Source: JBEEJL01 sp043744215
GTDB lineage: Bacteria > Pseudomonadota > Gammaproteobacteria > Burkholderiales > JBEEJL01
Length of the DNA: 64,000 nt
Assembly (NCBI GenBank): GCA_043744215.1
Contig: JAYTVC010000050.1
Coordinates: 1-64,000 of the forward strand
Direction: 5' to 3'
The stretch's first letter is position 1, and every line of letters begins with the position of its first letter. The notes beneath the pieces were generated by a model. That model saw nothing but the letters and a program-made list of their open reading frames with translations. It searched no databases and was not told where the DNA came from. Shown here in pieces: positions 16,180 to 24,409 of the stretch. Position numbers and translations under genes: made by a program.

Positions 16180-16878
16180 TTATTCCAGCGTGAAGCCCGT
16201 GAGCAGGCGTTCGGTTTTATCGCCACTGGGTTCAATCACGACCACGCGCACGGGCAAATAATTTTTGTCTTTTGCCAGCCACACGTCGGTTTTGGTTTCG
16301 CCCGGTTGCGACACGCGGGCAACATGCACGGTATCGAAAGTGCCGGCCGGCGTATCGATGCTCACGTCTTCCACTTTGCGGAATTCGTATTGCTCAATCT
16401 GTTTGCCATTGGTCATAAAAATTTTTGACGTGCCTTCTTTCAACGGGGCGAACATGAATTGGTAAATGATTGACAACGCATCTTGTGCGCCCGGTTGCAG
16501 ATCGGCTTTTTCGTTGCCGCCGTCAAATTTCATGTCGATGCTGTTGGCTTTCCAGTCGAAATTGGCGATGCGCGTTTTCGACGCGTCTTTGCCGCGATGC
16601 TGTTCAAAACGCGACGGGCGCAAACCATCTTTGGTGACCGTGCCGGCGCTAAGAAAACTGATTTTGTCGCGGAACACGGCCTTCAACAAGCCGCGCGCTT
16701 CGGATACGGATTCGAGTTTGTATTGGCTACCGGTTTGTATAAACGATTCCCTGGTTTCGCCGACGGTAAAACCTTTGTACGAAAGTTCGTAGGTCAGGCG
16801 CGCGTCGCCCGGCTGCGCGAACGCAGTGGCGGCAGAAAACAAAATAATGAAACCAACAATACGTTGAATAGTTTTCAT
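16180..16878 (-). CDS. DUF3108-domain exported protein
   Basis: This 232-residue protein has an N-terminal signal peptide (IVGFIILFSAATAFA) and a DUF3108-like body with YELSYKGFTVGETRESF near the mature start and a C-terminal DVWLAKDKNYLPVRVVVIEP. Proteins of this family occur next to purN in betaproteobacteria; their role is unknown, with an envelope location. The ATG at 16878 gives the signal peptide directly; the longer frame running back into purN adds 40 residues with no similarity. Confidence 0.85.
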   Translation of the reverse strand: MKTIQRIVGFIILFSAATAFAQPGDARLTYELSYKGFTVGETRESFIQTGSQYKLESVSEARGLLKAVFRDKISFLSAGTVTKDGLRPSRFEQHRGKDASKTRIANFDWKANSIDMKFDGGNEKADLQPGAQDALSIIYQFMFAPLKEGTSKIFMTNGKQIEQYEFRKVEDVSIDTPAGTFDTVHVARVSQPGETKTDVWLAKDKNYLPVRVVVIEPSGDKTERLLTGFTLE

Positions 16879-16909
16879 AGCATTCCTTTTCAGCGGACAA
16901 CCGAAAAAA

Positions 16910-17542
16910 TCAGTTGGGTGAAAACAGCGACGCGACATTTTCTGCGCCGACAGGGGACATAACGCAGTGGCCGCTTTGCAGGCTGACGCGGCCATCAAGC
17001 AGCCAGTTTACCGCTTGTGGATAAATCACGTGTTCGGCCTCGAGCACGCGGGCGGCCAGGGAGGCTTCGTTGTCACTCGCCCACACCGGCACAGCGGCCT
17101 GAATAATAATCGGCCCATGATCGAGTTGCGGCGTGACGAAGTGCACCGTGCAACCGTGAATCTTCACGCCTGCTTCCAGCGCCCGCCGATGGGTGTGCAG
17201 ACCGGTAAATGCAGGCAACAAAGATGGGTGAATGTTAATTATTAACCCATTGAATTTATTGATAAATTTATCACCCAGCACACGCATGAAACCGGCCAGC
17301 ACTATATAGTCAGGCGCGAGCGCTTCAATGGTTTGAGCGAGGGCTTCATCAAATAATTCCCGCTGCGAAAATTGCGTGTGATCCACCACGCGGGTTTCGA
17401 TGCCTAGATCTTTTGCTTTTTGTAATCCTTTGGCGTCGGGCCGGTTGCTGATAACCGCGGCAATGCGGCAGGGAAGATTGGCGCGGGCCAGCGCCTGCAT
17501 ATTGCTGCCAGAGCCAGAAATTAAAATGACAACGGTTTTCAA
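16910..17542 (-). CDS. purN: Phosphoribosylglycinamide formyltransferase
   Basis: This 210-residue enzyme transfers a formyl group from 10-formyl-THF to GAR in purine synthesis. The family motifs are ISGSGSNMQAL (substrate phosphate binding) and IINIHPSLLPAFTGLHTH with N103 and H105. D141 in LDHGPII completes the catalytic trio, as in E. coli PurN (N106, H108, D144). It starts 8 bp after purM on the same strand, the usual purMN order. Confidence 0.97.
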   Translation of the reverse strand: MKTVVILISGSGSNMQALARANLPCRIAAVISNRPDAKGLQKAKDLGIETRVVDHTQFSQRELFDEALAQTIEALAPDYIVLAGFMRVLGDKFINKFNGLIINIHPSLLPAFTGLHTHRRALEAGVKIHGCTVHFVTPQLDHGPIIIQAAVPVWASDNEASLAARVLEAEHVIYPQAVNWLLDGRVSLQSGHCVMSPVGAENVASLFSPN

Positions 17543-17550
17543 ACCGCTTC

Positions 17551-18588
17551 TCAGACGACTACTGTTTGCGCTTGATCGGCTACGCGCTTTTGCACGCTGC
17601 CGATTTGCATGACGGTTTCGCCTGCGTCGCGCAAAAGTTTCATGGCGGCGTCAGCATTTTCTTTGGCTACGACTACCACCATGCCAATGCCGCAATTGAA
17701 TACGCGATGCATTTCCTTGTCTTCCACTTTGCCGTGCAGTTGCAGCCAGGCGAAAATCGGCGGCAGCGTCCAGGATGTTTTATCGAGCACGGCCGTGAGA
17801 TCGTCGGCCAGCACACGGGGAATATTTTCCAGCAAGCCACCGCCAGTGATGTGGGCCATGCCTTTGACGGGTAAGGCTTGCATGAGTTGCAGCAGCGGTT
17901 TGACGTAAATGCGTGTGGGTTGCATCAACTGCTCGGCGAGTTTTTTATTTTCTGCGCGGGTGAAATCAATTTTTTCGCGCTCGATAATTTTACGAATCAG
18001 CGAATAGCCGTTCGAGTGCGGGCCGCTCGACGCGAGGCCAAGCACCGCATCGCCCGGCTTGATGGTGCTGCCGTTGATGATGTTTTCTTTTTCCACTACG
18101 CCCACGGCGAATCCGGCGAGATCGTATTCGCCGGCGGGATACATGCTCGGCATTTCGGCCGTCTCGCCGCCAATCAAGGCACAGCCGGACATTTCGCAAC
18201 CCTGCGCAATGCCTTTAATGACGCGTGTGGCTGTCGGCACATCGAGCTTGCCGCAGGCGAAGTAGTCGAGAAAAAACAGCGGCTCGGCACCTTGCACGAG
18301 GATGTCGTTCACACTCATGGCGACAAGATCGATGCCGACGGTATCGTGGCCGTTCAATTCAAAAGCCAGTTTCAGTTTGGTACCCACGCCGTCGGTGCCC
18401 GCTACCAGTACCGGATTTTTATATTTTTTTGAAATTTCCACCAGCGCGCCAAAGCCGCCGATGCCGGTGAGCACTTCCGGGCGCATGGTGCGTTTGGCGA
18501 AGGGTTTGATGTTTTCAACGAGGTTATCGCCGGCGTCGATATCGACACCCGCGTCGCGATATGAAAGTGGCGTGAGGTTTGAGGTCAT
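17551..18588 (-). CDS. purM: Phosphoribosylformylglycinamidine cyclo-ligase (AIR synthetase)
   Basis: This 345-residue ATP-dependent enzyme closes the imidazole ring to form AIR. Seen are LSYRDAGVDIDAGDNLVENI at the N terminus, the GTDGVGTKLKLAF nucleotide-binding segment, and GGETAEMPSMY. The ATG at 18588 starts right before the family's conserved N terminus; an upstream in-frame Met adds 14 unrelated residues. A divergent gene for a PerM-type transporter starts 67 bp away, so the two share a short promoter region. purN follows. Confidence 0.97.
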   Translation of the reverse strand: MTSNLTPLSYRDAGVDIDAGDNLVENIKPFAKRTMRPEVLTGIGGFGALVEISKKYKNPVLVAGTDGVGTKLKLAFELNGHDTVGIDLVAMSVNDILVQGAEPLFFLDYFACGKLDVPTATRVIKGIAQGCEMSGCALIGGETAEMPSMYPAGEYDLAGFAVGVVEKENIINGSTIKPGDAVLGLASSGPHSNGYSLIRKIIEREKIDFTRAENKKLAEQLMQPTRIYVKPLLQLMQALPVKGMAHITGGGLLENIPRVLADDLTAVLDKTSWTLPPIFAWLQLHGKVEDKEMHRVFNCGIGMVVVVAKENADAAMKLLRDAGETVMQIGSVQKRVADQAQTVVV

Positions 18589-18655
18589 GTTGAGTTGGGG
18601 CGTGCTTATAGGTAGAGTGCGGAGAACCAAATTACGAAAACGGATTTTACTCCAA

Positions 18656-19720
18656 ATGAACAGCGAACGCTCTCACGACCTGCATTACCTCTGGGTGCTC
18701 GGCGCGGCCTGCGTCGGCGCGTTGCTGATTTATTTGCTCAGCCCCATTCTCGCCCCGTTTTTATTTTCAGCCATTCTCGCTTACATTTGCGACCCGATTG
18801 CCGATTGGCTGGAGCGTAAACGCATTCCGCGCGGCTTGGCGACGGTGCTGGTGATGTTGTTATTGCTGGCGGTGTTTGCCGCGTTGTTGCTGGTATTGAT
18901 TCCCTTATTTTATAAAGAGATTTCCCAGCTTGCGGAAAAATTACCCGGCTATTTATTGCAGTTGAAAGATCAGCTTGCGCCGTGGCTGAAGGCTCATCTC
19001 AACATTGAACTGCAACTGGATTTTGAAACCATGAAACAAACGCTGTCTGAAAATTGGAAAAGTGCCGGTGGCGTGGCAGGCAATCTGCTCTCCGGTTTGA
19101 AAGTCGGCGGGCTGGCGGTGGTGGGCTTCGCGGTCAATATGTTGCTGGTGCCGGTCGTGCTGTTTTATCTGCTGCGCGACTGGGACAAACTGGTCGCGCA
19201 AATCGACGCCATCATCCCGCGTCGTTACCACGAGCGCGTAACGGTGCTGGCGCGCGAAGTCGATCAAGTGCTGGCGCAATTTCTGCGCGGACAGATCTCC
19301 GTCATGCTGCTCATGTCGGCGGTGTATGTCATCGGCCTGTGGATTGCCGGCCTCGAATTCGCGCTGCCCATCGGCATCATCACCGGCATGCTGGTGTTCA
19401 TTCCGTATCTGGGTATGTTGACCGGTTTGTTACTTGCGACCTTGGCGGCGTTCATGCAGTTTCAATCCATCGGTGGCGTCATTCCCGTGTGGATTGTCAT
19501 CGCTATCGGCCAAGGTCTCGAAGGTATGCTGATTACACCCAAGCTCGTCGGCGAGCGCATCGGCTTGCATCCTGTAGCGGTGATTTTTGCGTTGCTGGCA
19601 TTCGGCCAACTGTTCGGATTTTTCGGCGTACTACTCGCCTTGCCTGCCAGTGCCGCGCTCTTGGTGTGGTTGCGCCATGTGCAAAAAAACTATTTGAACA
19701 GCACGGTCTATAACGATTGA
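18656..19720 (+). CDS. AI-2E/PerM-family transporter
   Basis: This 354-residue integral membrane protein has helices near residues 12-50 and 60-85, a soluble middle, and a cluster of helices from about 150 to the end (LEFALPIGIITGMLVFIPYLG is the conserved signature region). The family includes TqsA and PerM; substrates are mostly unknown. The start at 18656 was chosen because the longer open frame (from 18302) is only the antisense of purM. In many betaproteobacteria this gene lies between purM and hda, as here. Confidence 0.88.
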   Translation: MNSERSHDLHYLWVLGAACVGALLIYLLSPILAPFLFSAILAYICDPIADWLERKRIPRGLATVLVMLLLLAVFAALLLVLIPLFYKEISQLAEKLPGYLLQLKDQLAPWLKAHLNIELQLDFETMKQTLSENWKSAGGVAGNLLSGLKVGGLAVVGFAVNMLLVPVVLFYLLRDWDKLVAQIDAIIPRRYHERVTVLAREVDQVLAQFLRGQISVMLLMSAVYVIGLWIAGLEFALPIGIITGMLVFIPYLGMLTGLLLATLAAFMQFQSIGGVIPVWIVIAIGQGLEGMLITPKLVGERIGLHPVAVIFALLAFGQLFGFFGVLLALPASAALLVWLRHVQKNYLNSTVYND

Positions 19721-19838
19721 GCGAAGCGTTTCTGCAAAATGTATGTTCGTGTCACGCAGCAAGAAATGTGCTGCGAGCCGGCATGATGCGGGGACCAGGC
19801 GAGAGGAAGCAGGCAGCCAAGTGCTTGAAGGTTATTTG

Positions 19839-19865
19839 TGTAACTTATTGATTATATTGAATTTT
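19839..19865 (+). repeat. AT-rich dispersed repeat, copy 3
   Basis: TAACTTATTGATTATATTGA followed by ATTTT; a near-consensus copy just before the terminator at 19875. The stretch 19721-19838 holds nothing else recognisable. Confidence 0.8.
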
Positions 19866-19874
19866 ATTAAAAAT

Positions 19875-19903
19875 AAAAAAGACGCATTAAGCGTCTTTTT
19901 TTG
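19875..19903. terminator. Bidirectional terminator
   Basis: AAAAAAGACGC, loop ATTAA, GCGTCTTTTTTT. It separates the PerM-type gene from the convergent small gene at 19934. Confidence 0.85.
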
Positions 19904-19924
19904 TTTGGCCGATCAGTAACGCGT

Positions 19925-19945
19925 CATTTCATTTCATTTCATTTC
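19925..19945 (-). repeat. Pentanucleotide tract (CATTT)x4
   Basis: Four tandem CATTT units cover the stop codon of the small membrane protein at 19934-20206 and extend beyond it. Confidence 0.8.
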
Positions 19946-20206
19946 TGATGCGCAACCCTGGTCGTCGCGCTGTCGCACTTGTACGGCCTTGAAAATGCTA
20001 TGCATCGAAATGGTCAGTAGCATCATGCCCAGCACCACGAATGTCCAGGCGATCAACTCGTTCATGGCAATCGGCACGGCACCCTTGCTGAATACGGCAC
20101 TGAAGCCGACCAGCAGGCAAATCATGCTGAGCGCATTAAGAGCCACAAAAGTAGCCAGCGATTTGCTCGAAGCGCGATGGTAATCCACATTGGGTAGGCT
20201 CGACAT
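19934..20206 (-). CDS. Small two-helix membrane protein, unknown
   Basis: This 90-residue protein has two hydrophobic segments (about residues 22-40, LNALSMICLLVGFSAVF, and 48-68, ELIAWTFVVLGMMLLTISM), with a polar N terminus and a charged C-terminal tail. I do not recognise the family. It starts 8 bp after the small acidic protein gene at 20215, so the two are probably co-transcribed. Its stop codon lies inside a pentanucleotide tract, so the last residues could vary by slippage. Confidence 0.6.
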   Translation of the reverse strand: MSSLPNVDYHRASSKSLATFVALNALSMICLLVGFSAVFSKGAVPIAMNELIAWTFVVLGMMLLTISMHSIFKAVQVRQRDDQGCASEMK

Positions 20207-20214
20207 GATGAGAT

Positions 20215-20466
20215 TCAGTCCTTATTGTTCAGGCCATTGATACCGGCGATGTCCGATAAATCTGACATGTCATCGGTATCGTCCAGGTCGTCGAGCACCG
20301 GGTCTGGCGGCCGCCCATTGCGGCGAACTGCACCTTTGGCGGTGACGCCGCCAGGATGGCCAGCGAACATCACCTGGGTGTCGTAATAATTCGGATACGC
20401 CGGGCTCGTCACGAGAGTGTCCGTGCCGTCGTCAGCTTGTGTTTTGTTTTGAGATTTGATTGCCAT
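20215..20466 (-). CDS. Small acidic protein, unknown
   Basis: This 83-residue soluble protein has an Asp-rich C-terminal third (VLDDLDDTDDMSDLSDI) and a middle with PAYPNYYDTQVMFAGHPGG. I do not recognise the family. A GGGAGCC ribosome-binding site lies upstream of the ATG. It is followed by the small membrane protein on the same strand. The consistent codon use and clear RBS make it likely to be real. Confidence 0.6.
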   Translation of the reverse strand: MAIKSQNKTQADDGTDTLVTSPAYPNYYDTQVMFAGHPGGVTAKGAVRRNGRPPDPVLDDLDDTDDMSDLSDIAGINGLNNKD

Positions 20467-20628
20467 GTTGGCTCCCGTTATCTAAAGGTACGCTTGCAGA
20501 GTATTCCAACGGAGCAACGGGGAATATGGCATACGTCACAACGCACAAAATGTTTTATGCTTTGTGATGTAGTTCACATTTTTTTGATGGGCCGAATTTG
20601 ATGGGCCGGATAGGCACAGAAAACAAAT

Positions 20629-21750
20629 TTAAGCCGGCCCGATGCCTTTTTTCCAGGCGACATCGGTAGATTGAACTGTAGCAGGGGTGGTGAGATCGAG
20701 CGTTTTCGCGAAGTCGAGCATGCGCTGGATGGAGGTTTTTGCCCGGCGTGCGATATCGGCATCGACGTGGATTTCGTTGCTGCCGCGCTCAAGAGCATCG
20801 GCCAGATTTTGCAAGCCGTTCATCGCCATCCAGGGGCAATGGGCGCAGCTTTTGCAAGTGGCGCTGTTGCCTGCCGTTGGCGCTTCAATAAATTTTTTTG
20901 TCGGCGACAAATTTTTCATTTTGTGCAGAATGCCGTTGTCCGTCGCCACAATAAATTCGTGAGCATCAAGTGTTTGCGAAGCTTTGATAATTTGTGTTGT
21001 CGAGCCGACCACATCGGCCAGTTGCACCACGGCTTCGGGCGATTCCGGATGCACCAGCACTTTCGCGTTCGGATGCAGTTTTTTCAGCTCGCTCAACTCA
21101 AATGCCTTGAACTCGTCATGTACCAGACACGAGCCTTGCCACGACAGCATATCGGCACCGGTTTGTTTTTGGATGAAATTGCCCAGATGCCGATCGGGCG
21201 CCCAAAGAATTTTTTTGCCCTGCGCGTGCAAATGCTCGACAATTTTGAGGCCGATGCTGGATGTCACCATCCAATCGGCGCGGGCTTTGACGGCGGCGCT
21301 GGTGTTGGCATACACCACCACCGTGCGGTCGGGGTGCGCATCGCAAAATTTCGAAAATTCATCGGCAGGGCAGCCTAAATCGAGCGAGCATTCCGCTTCG
21401 AGATCGGGCATCAAAATGCGTTTTTCCGGATTGAGAATTTTCGCCGTCTCGCCCATAAAGCGCACGCCCGCGACGACGATGGTTTGTTCGGGCCGCGCTG
21501 CGCCGAAGCGTGCCATTTCCAAAGAGTCCGACACGCAGCCGCCGGTTTCTTCGGCCAAATCTTGAATGTCGGGGTTGACGTAGTAGTGCGCCACCAGCAC
21601 GGCGTTGTGCTGTTTGAGCAATTTTTTTATGCGCGCTTTGAGGGCCGGTTTGTCTTGGGGCAAGGGTTCGTTCGGCACCTTGGCCCAGGCTTCGCCCGTG
21701 GCGCGGCCGGGGTAATCGAATAACACTTTAATGGGGGCGCTGGCATTCAT
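20629..21750 (-). CDS. nadA: Quinolinate synthase A
   Basis: This 373-residue [4Fe-4S] enzyme condenses iminoaspartate with DHAP to quinolinate in de novo NAD synthesis. The three cluster cysteines expected from E. coli (C113, C200, C297) align with C121, C208 and C305, the last in a CKSCAHC segment. AHYYVNPDIQDLAEETGG and VGSTTQIIKAS are conserved. The start at 21750 follows a GGAG site; the longer upstream frame lacks similarity. It stands alone here, with no nadB or nadC next to it. Confidence 0.97.
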   Translation of the reverse strand: MNASAPIKVLFDYPGRATGEAWAKVPNEPLPQDKPALKARIKKLLKQHNAVLVAHYYVNPDIQDLAEETGGCVSDSLEMARFGAARPEQTIVVAGVRFMGETAKILNPEKRILMPDLEAECSLDLGCPADEFSKFCDAHPDRTVVVYANTSAAVKARADWMVTSSIGLKIVEHLHAQGKKILWAPDRHLGNFIQKQTGADMLSWQGSCLVHDEFKAFELSELKKLHPNAKVLVHPESPEAVVQLADVVGSTTQIIKASQTLDAHEFIVATDNGILHKMKNLSPTKKFIEAPTAGNSATCKSCAHCPWMAMNGLQNLADALERGSNEIHVDADIARRAKTSIQRMLDFAKTLDLTTPATVQSTDVAWKKGIGPA

Positions 21751-21964
21751 GATGTGCTCCGTGCATTGCTCAGAAAGACTGCTGCCTTGATTATCCCACA
21801 AATGGCGCTGGGGCCGAGGAGCAAGCCTGTGATGATTCTTTACATTTAGCGGCCATTTTCCCTATGGTGCAGGCCAGGCTGGCAAATACTTCGTGCTACA
21901 CTGATTTTGTAGTTTGCGATAAAAATAATATCCCTTCCAGTAGATTTTTTTCACGACGTTTTTC

Positions 21965-22642
21965 ATGCGCCAACTGATACTCGACATCAATCCTGGTGTG
22001 ACGCCAACCCTCGACAATTTTGTCGTCGGCCGCAATGCGGAAACCCTGGAGGCTTTGCACGTCTTCGCGGCAGAGGCGGGATCCGAACGTTTTTTCTACC
22101 TGTGGGGCGATGCGGGTGCCGGCAAAACCCATTTGCTGCGTGCCATCACCAATGCATTTACCGGCGGAAAAGCGGTCTATCGCAACTGTGAACCCGGCAT
22201 GGGGTTGGGCGCGGTGCTGGGCTGCGACCTGCTTGCGATTGACAATGTGCAACACTTAACTGACAGCGCGCAGATAACATTGTTTAATGCGTACAACGAA
22301 ATACGCGAAGCAAATGGCCGCTTGCTGGTGAGCGGCGATGTGCCACCGGCACAACTCACCTTGCGCGATGACCTGAAGACCCGCCTCGCCTGGGGGCTGG
22401 CTTATCAAATTCATGCTTTGACCGACAATGAAATCGTCGGCGCGCTGCAACGACATGCGATGGAGCGCGGCTTGCGTCTGACGCCCGAAGTGATTGATTT
22501 TTTATTTCATCACCAACCGAGAGATTTGCCTTCGTTGCTGATGTCGCTGGACAAACTGGACCGTTATTCGCTGGAGACCAAGCGCGCGGTGTCAGTGCCC
22601 TTGCTCAAGCAGGCGCTAAAGCTGGACGATACGGCACCATGA
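21965..22642 (+). CDS. hda: DnaA regulatory inactivator Hda
   Basis: This 225-residue AAA+ protein is related to DnaA domain III. It works with the sliding clamp to stimulate ATP hydrolysis by DnaA and so limits re-initiation. Walker A is GDAGAGKT at 48-55 and Walker B ends at D93 (CDLLAIDNVQ). The N terminus MRQLILDI carries a clamp-binding-like QLxLD(I) motif, as known for Hda. It lacks a DnaA DNA-binding domain. It overlaps the next gene by 4 bases. Confidence 0.92.
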   Translation: MRQLILDINPGVTPTLDNFVVGRNAETLEALHVFAAEAGSERFFYLWGDAGAGKTHLLRAITNAFTGGKAVYRNCEPGMGLGAVLGCDLLAIDNVQHLTDSAQITLFNAYNEIREANGRLLVSGDVPPAQLTLRDDLKTRLAWGLAYQIHALTDNEIVGALQRHAMERGLRLTPEVIDFLFHHQPRDLPSLLMSLDKLDRYSLETKRAVSVPLLKQALKLDDTAP

Positions 22643-23301
22643 AGTTGGCGCTGTTCGATCTCGACAACACGCTGTTGGCCGGCGATAGCGATTTTGAATG
22701 GGCGCAATTTCTTATCGAGCAAGGCGTGCTCGACCGCGAAGTGTATGAGGCGCGCAACGCCTGGTTTTACGAGCAATACAAGTTGGGCACGCTCGACATC
22801 CATGCCTTTCTCGACTTTCAGCTCAAGCCCTTGTCGAGGCACAAGCGGGTTGAACTGGATCGGTGGCATGCCGAGTTTATGCGCAAAAAAATTGTGCCGA
22901 TGATGACGCAAAAATCACGCGCATTGGTGGCGAAACATAAAAGCGAAGGCGATCTGCTGGTGATTGTGACGGCCACCAACAGTTTTGTGACCGCGCCGAT
23001 TGCGCAGGCATTCGGGGTAGAAAATCTCGTCGCTACCGAACCGGAAATACGCGATGGCGAATTTACCGGCGGTGTGATGGGCACGCCGAGTTTTCGTGAG
23101 GGCAAGATTACCCGACTGGAACAATGGCTGGAACAACGGAGCCTGCGACTGGCAGATTTTTCCGCTTGTTATTTTTACAGCGACTCGCGCAATGATTTGC
23201 CGCTGTTGGAAATAGTTTCTCATCCGGTCGCAGTGGATCCGGATCCTTTGCTGGCCGAAGTGGCAAAGAAGCGCGGCTGGCCTGTGTTGTCGCTTAGATA
23301 A
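22639..23301 (+). CDS. HAD-IB family phosphatase (SerB-like)
   Basis: This 220-residue HAD hydrolase has the nucleophile motif DLDNTL (D7, D9), VTATNSF as motif II, and YSDSRNDLPLL as motif III/IV. Members of this subfamily include phosphoserine phosphatase and histidinol-phosphatase-type enzymes; the substrate is not evident. Its ATG overlaps the hda stop (ATGA), a frequent pairing in betaproteobacteria. A copy of the dispersed AT-rich repeat begins at its stop codon. Confidence 0.88.
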   Translation: MKLALFDLDNTLLAGDSDFEWAQFLIEQGVLDREVYEARNAWFYEQYKLGTLDIHAFLDFQLKPLSRHKRVELDRWHAEFMRKKIVPMMTQKSRALVAKHKSEGDLLVIVTATNSFVTAPIAQAFGVENLVATEPEIRDGEFTGGVMGTPSFREGKITRLEQWLEQRSLRLADFSACYFYSDSRNDLPLLEIVSHPVAVDPDPLLAEVAKKRGWPVLSLR

Positions 23302-23327
23302 ATTATTCAATATAATCAAATAGTTAC
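23301..23327 (-). repeat. AT-rich dispersed repeat, copy 4 (reference copy)
   Basis: This full-length copy reads AATTATTCAATATAATCAAA then TAGTTAC on the plus strand. It begins at the last base of the HAD gene's stop codon and ends 36 bp before the GGDEF gene. Confidence 0.85.
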
Positions 23328-23363
23328 GTAATACACGGTTTTGAAATATAGGGGCGATCAAAA

Positions 23364-24320
23364 ATGGAAAACATCAGTAAAGAAGTGCTGACACAAATTT
23401 CCAACAGCGGCATTTTCAAAAGTGTCAGTCTCGAATCCATAGAAGCGTTGCTGGAGCAGTGCGAGGTTCGCCGCATTCCTGCGAACGAAGTATTGCTCTC
23501 GCCGGGCGAAGAAGGCGACAAAATTTATGTCGTGCTCGAAGGCGAGTTGCGCGTGCACTTGGGCAACCTCAGCAATCCGGCCCATCTCACCGTCGCCCAG
23601 GGCGAATGCGTGGGCGAAATGTCTATCATCGATGGCAAAAAAGTGTCGGCCTATGTTATCGCTTCCCACGCGACGACATTGCTTGCCATGCCGGAAGTGA
23701 TTGTGTGGTCGATGATCAATTCCTGCCACGCCGTGGCGCGCAATTTTCTGTATGTTTTGTCGGGACGCATGCGGCACGACAACAGCGCGCTGATCGACAG
23801 CATGAACCTGATGCGCGAATTTGAATACGCCGCCAGCGTCGACGGCCTCACCGGCATGCACAACCGCCGCTGGCTGCATGATGCGTTCGCGCGCCAATTG
23901 TCCCGCTGCGCCAAAGACGGCCGCGATATGTCGCTGATCATGATGGACGTGGACAATTTCAAAATCATCAACGATCAGTACGGCCATCTCACTGGCGATC
24001 AGGTGTTGTGCACGGTCGCGCGCATCGTGGCGCACCAGTTGCGCCCGGGCGATTTGCTGGCGCGTTTCGGCGGCGATGAGTTTTCGCTGCTGTTGCCCGG
24101 CACCAGTGCCAGCCAGGCGGTGCAAGTGGCCGAGCGTTTGCGCTCGGCGGTTTCCACCGCGTCGATTCCGGTTCATGGCGACCGGCAGATGATTAATGTC
24201 ACCATTTCTCTCGGCGTTGCCCAGGCAAAACCGGGCGACACGTTGGATAATCTCATCGCCAATTCCGACGCGGCCCTCTACAGTGCCAAGCGCGGCGGCC
24301 GCGACAAGGTGTCGTTCTAA
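23364..24320 (+). CDS. Cyclic-nucleotide-binding-domain diguanylate cyclase
   Basis: This 318-residue protein joins an N-terminal cyclic-nucleotide-binding-like domain (about 20-130, with GDKIYVVLEGELRV and GECVGEMSIIDGK) to a C-terminal GGDEF domain (about 155-318). The active-site loop RFGGDEF (GGDEF at 236-240) is intact, and an RxxD product-inhibition site (R227-D230) lies five residues before it. It should make c-di-GMP, with the N-terminal domain sensing a nucleotide or another ligand. No transmembrane segment is seen. The sequence around its stop codon carries a tandem 13-base duplication. Confidence 0.92.
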   Translation: MENISKEVLTQISNSGIFKSVSLESIEALLEQCEVRRIPANEVLLSPGEEGDKIYVVLEGELRVHLGNLSNPAHLTVAQGECVGEMSIIDGKKVSAYVIASHATTLLAMPEVIVWSMINSCHAVARNFLYVLSGRMRHDNSALIDSMNLMREFEYAASVDGLTGMHNRRWLHDAFARQLSRCAKDGRDMSLIMMDVDNFKIINDQYGHLTGDQVLCTVARIVAHQLRPGDLLARFGGDEFSLLLPGTSASQAVQVAERLRSAVSTASIPVHGDRQMINVTISLGVAQAKPGDTLDNLIANSDAALYSAKRGGRDKVSF

Positions 24321-24409
24321 AGTGTCGTTCTAAAGCCTGTCCCAAAGCGGCCGTCACCGGCGTGAAGTAGCCTGCTACACTGGCGGCTATTTATCGCCAT
24401 ACTTTTTCC

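Noticed and set aside
17224..17272. AT-rich TTAATTATTAACCCATTGAA run in purN as a further repeat copy
   Set aside because: It encodes the conserved PurN segment around NIHPS and does not align with the repeat core.
18302..18655. A long N-terminal extension of the PerM-type transporter
   Set aside because: It is the antisense of purM; the conserved membrane protein begins at 18656.
20671..21378. A 235-codon frame antisense to nadA
   Set aside because: nadA is unmistakable; the antisense frame is a codon-bias shadow.
24321..24409. Possible cobalamin riboswitch upstream of the BtuC/FecCD-like genes
   Set aside because: The gap is under 100 bases and lacks the conserved B12-box sequence.
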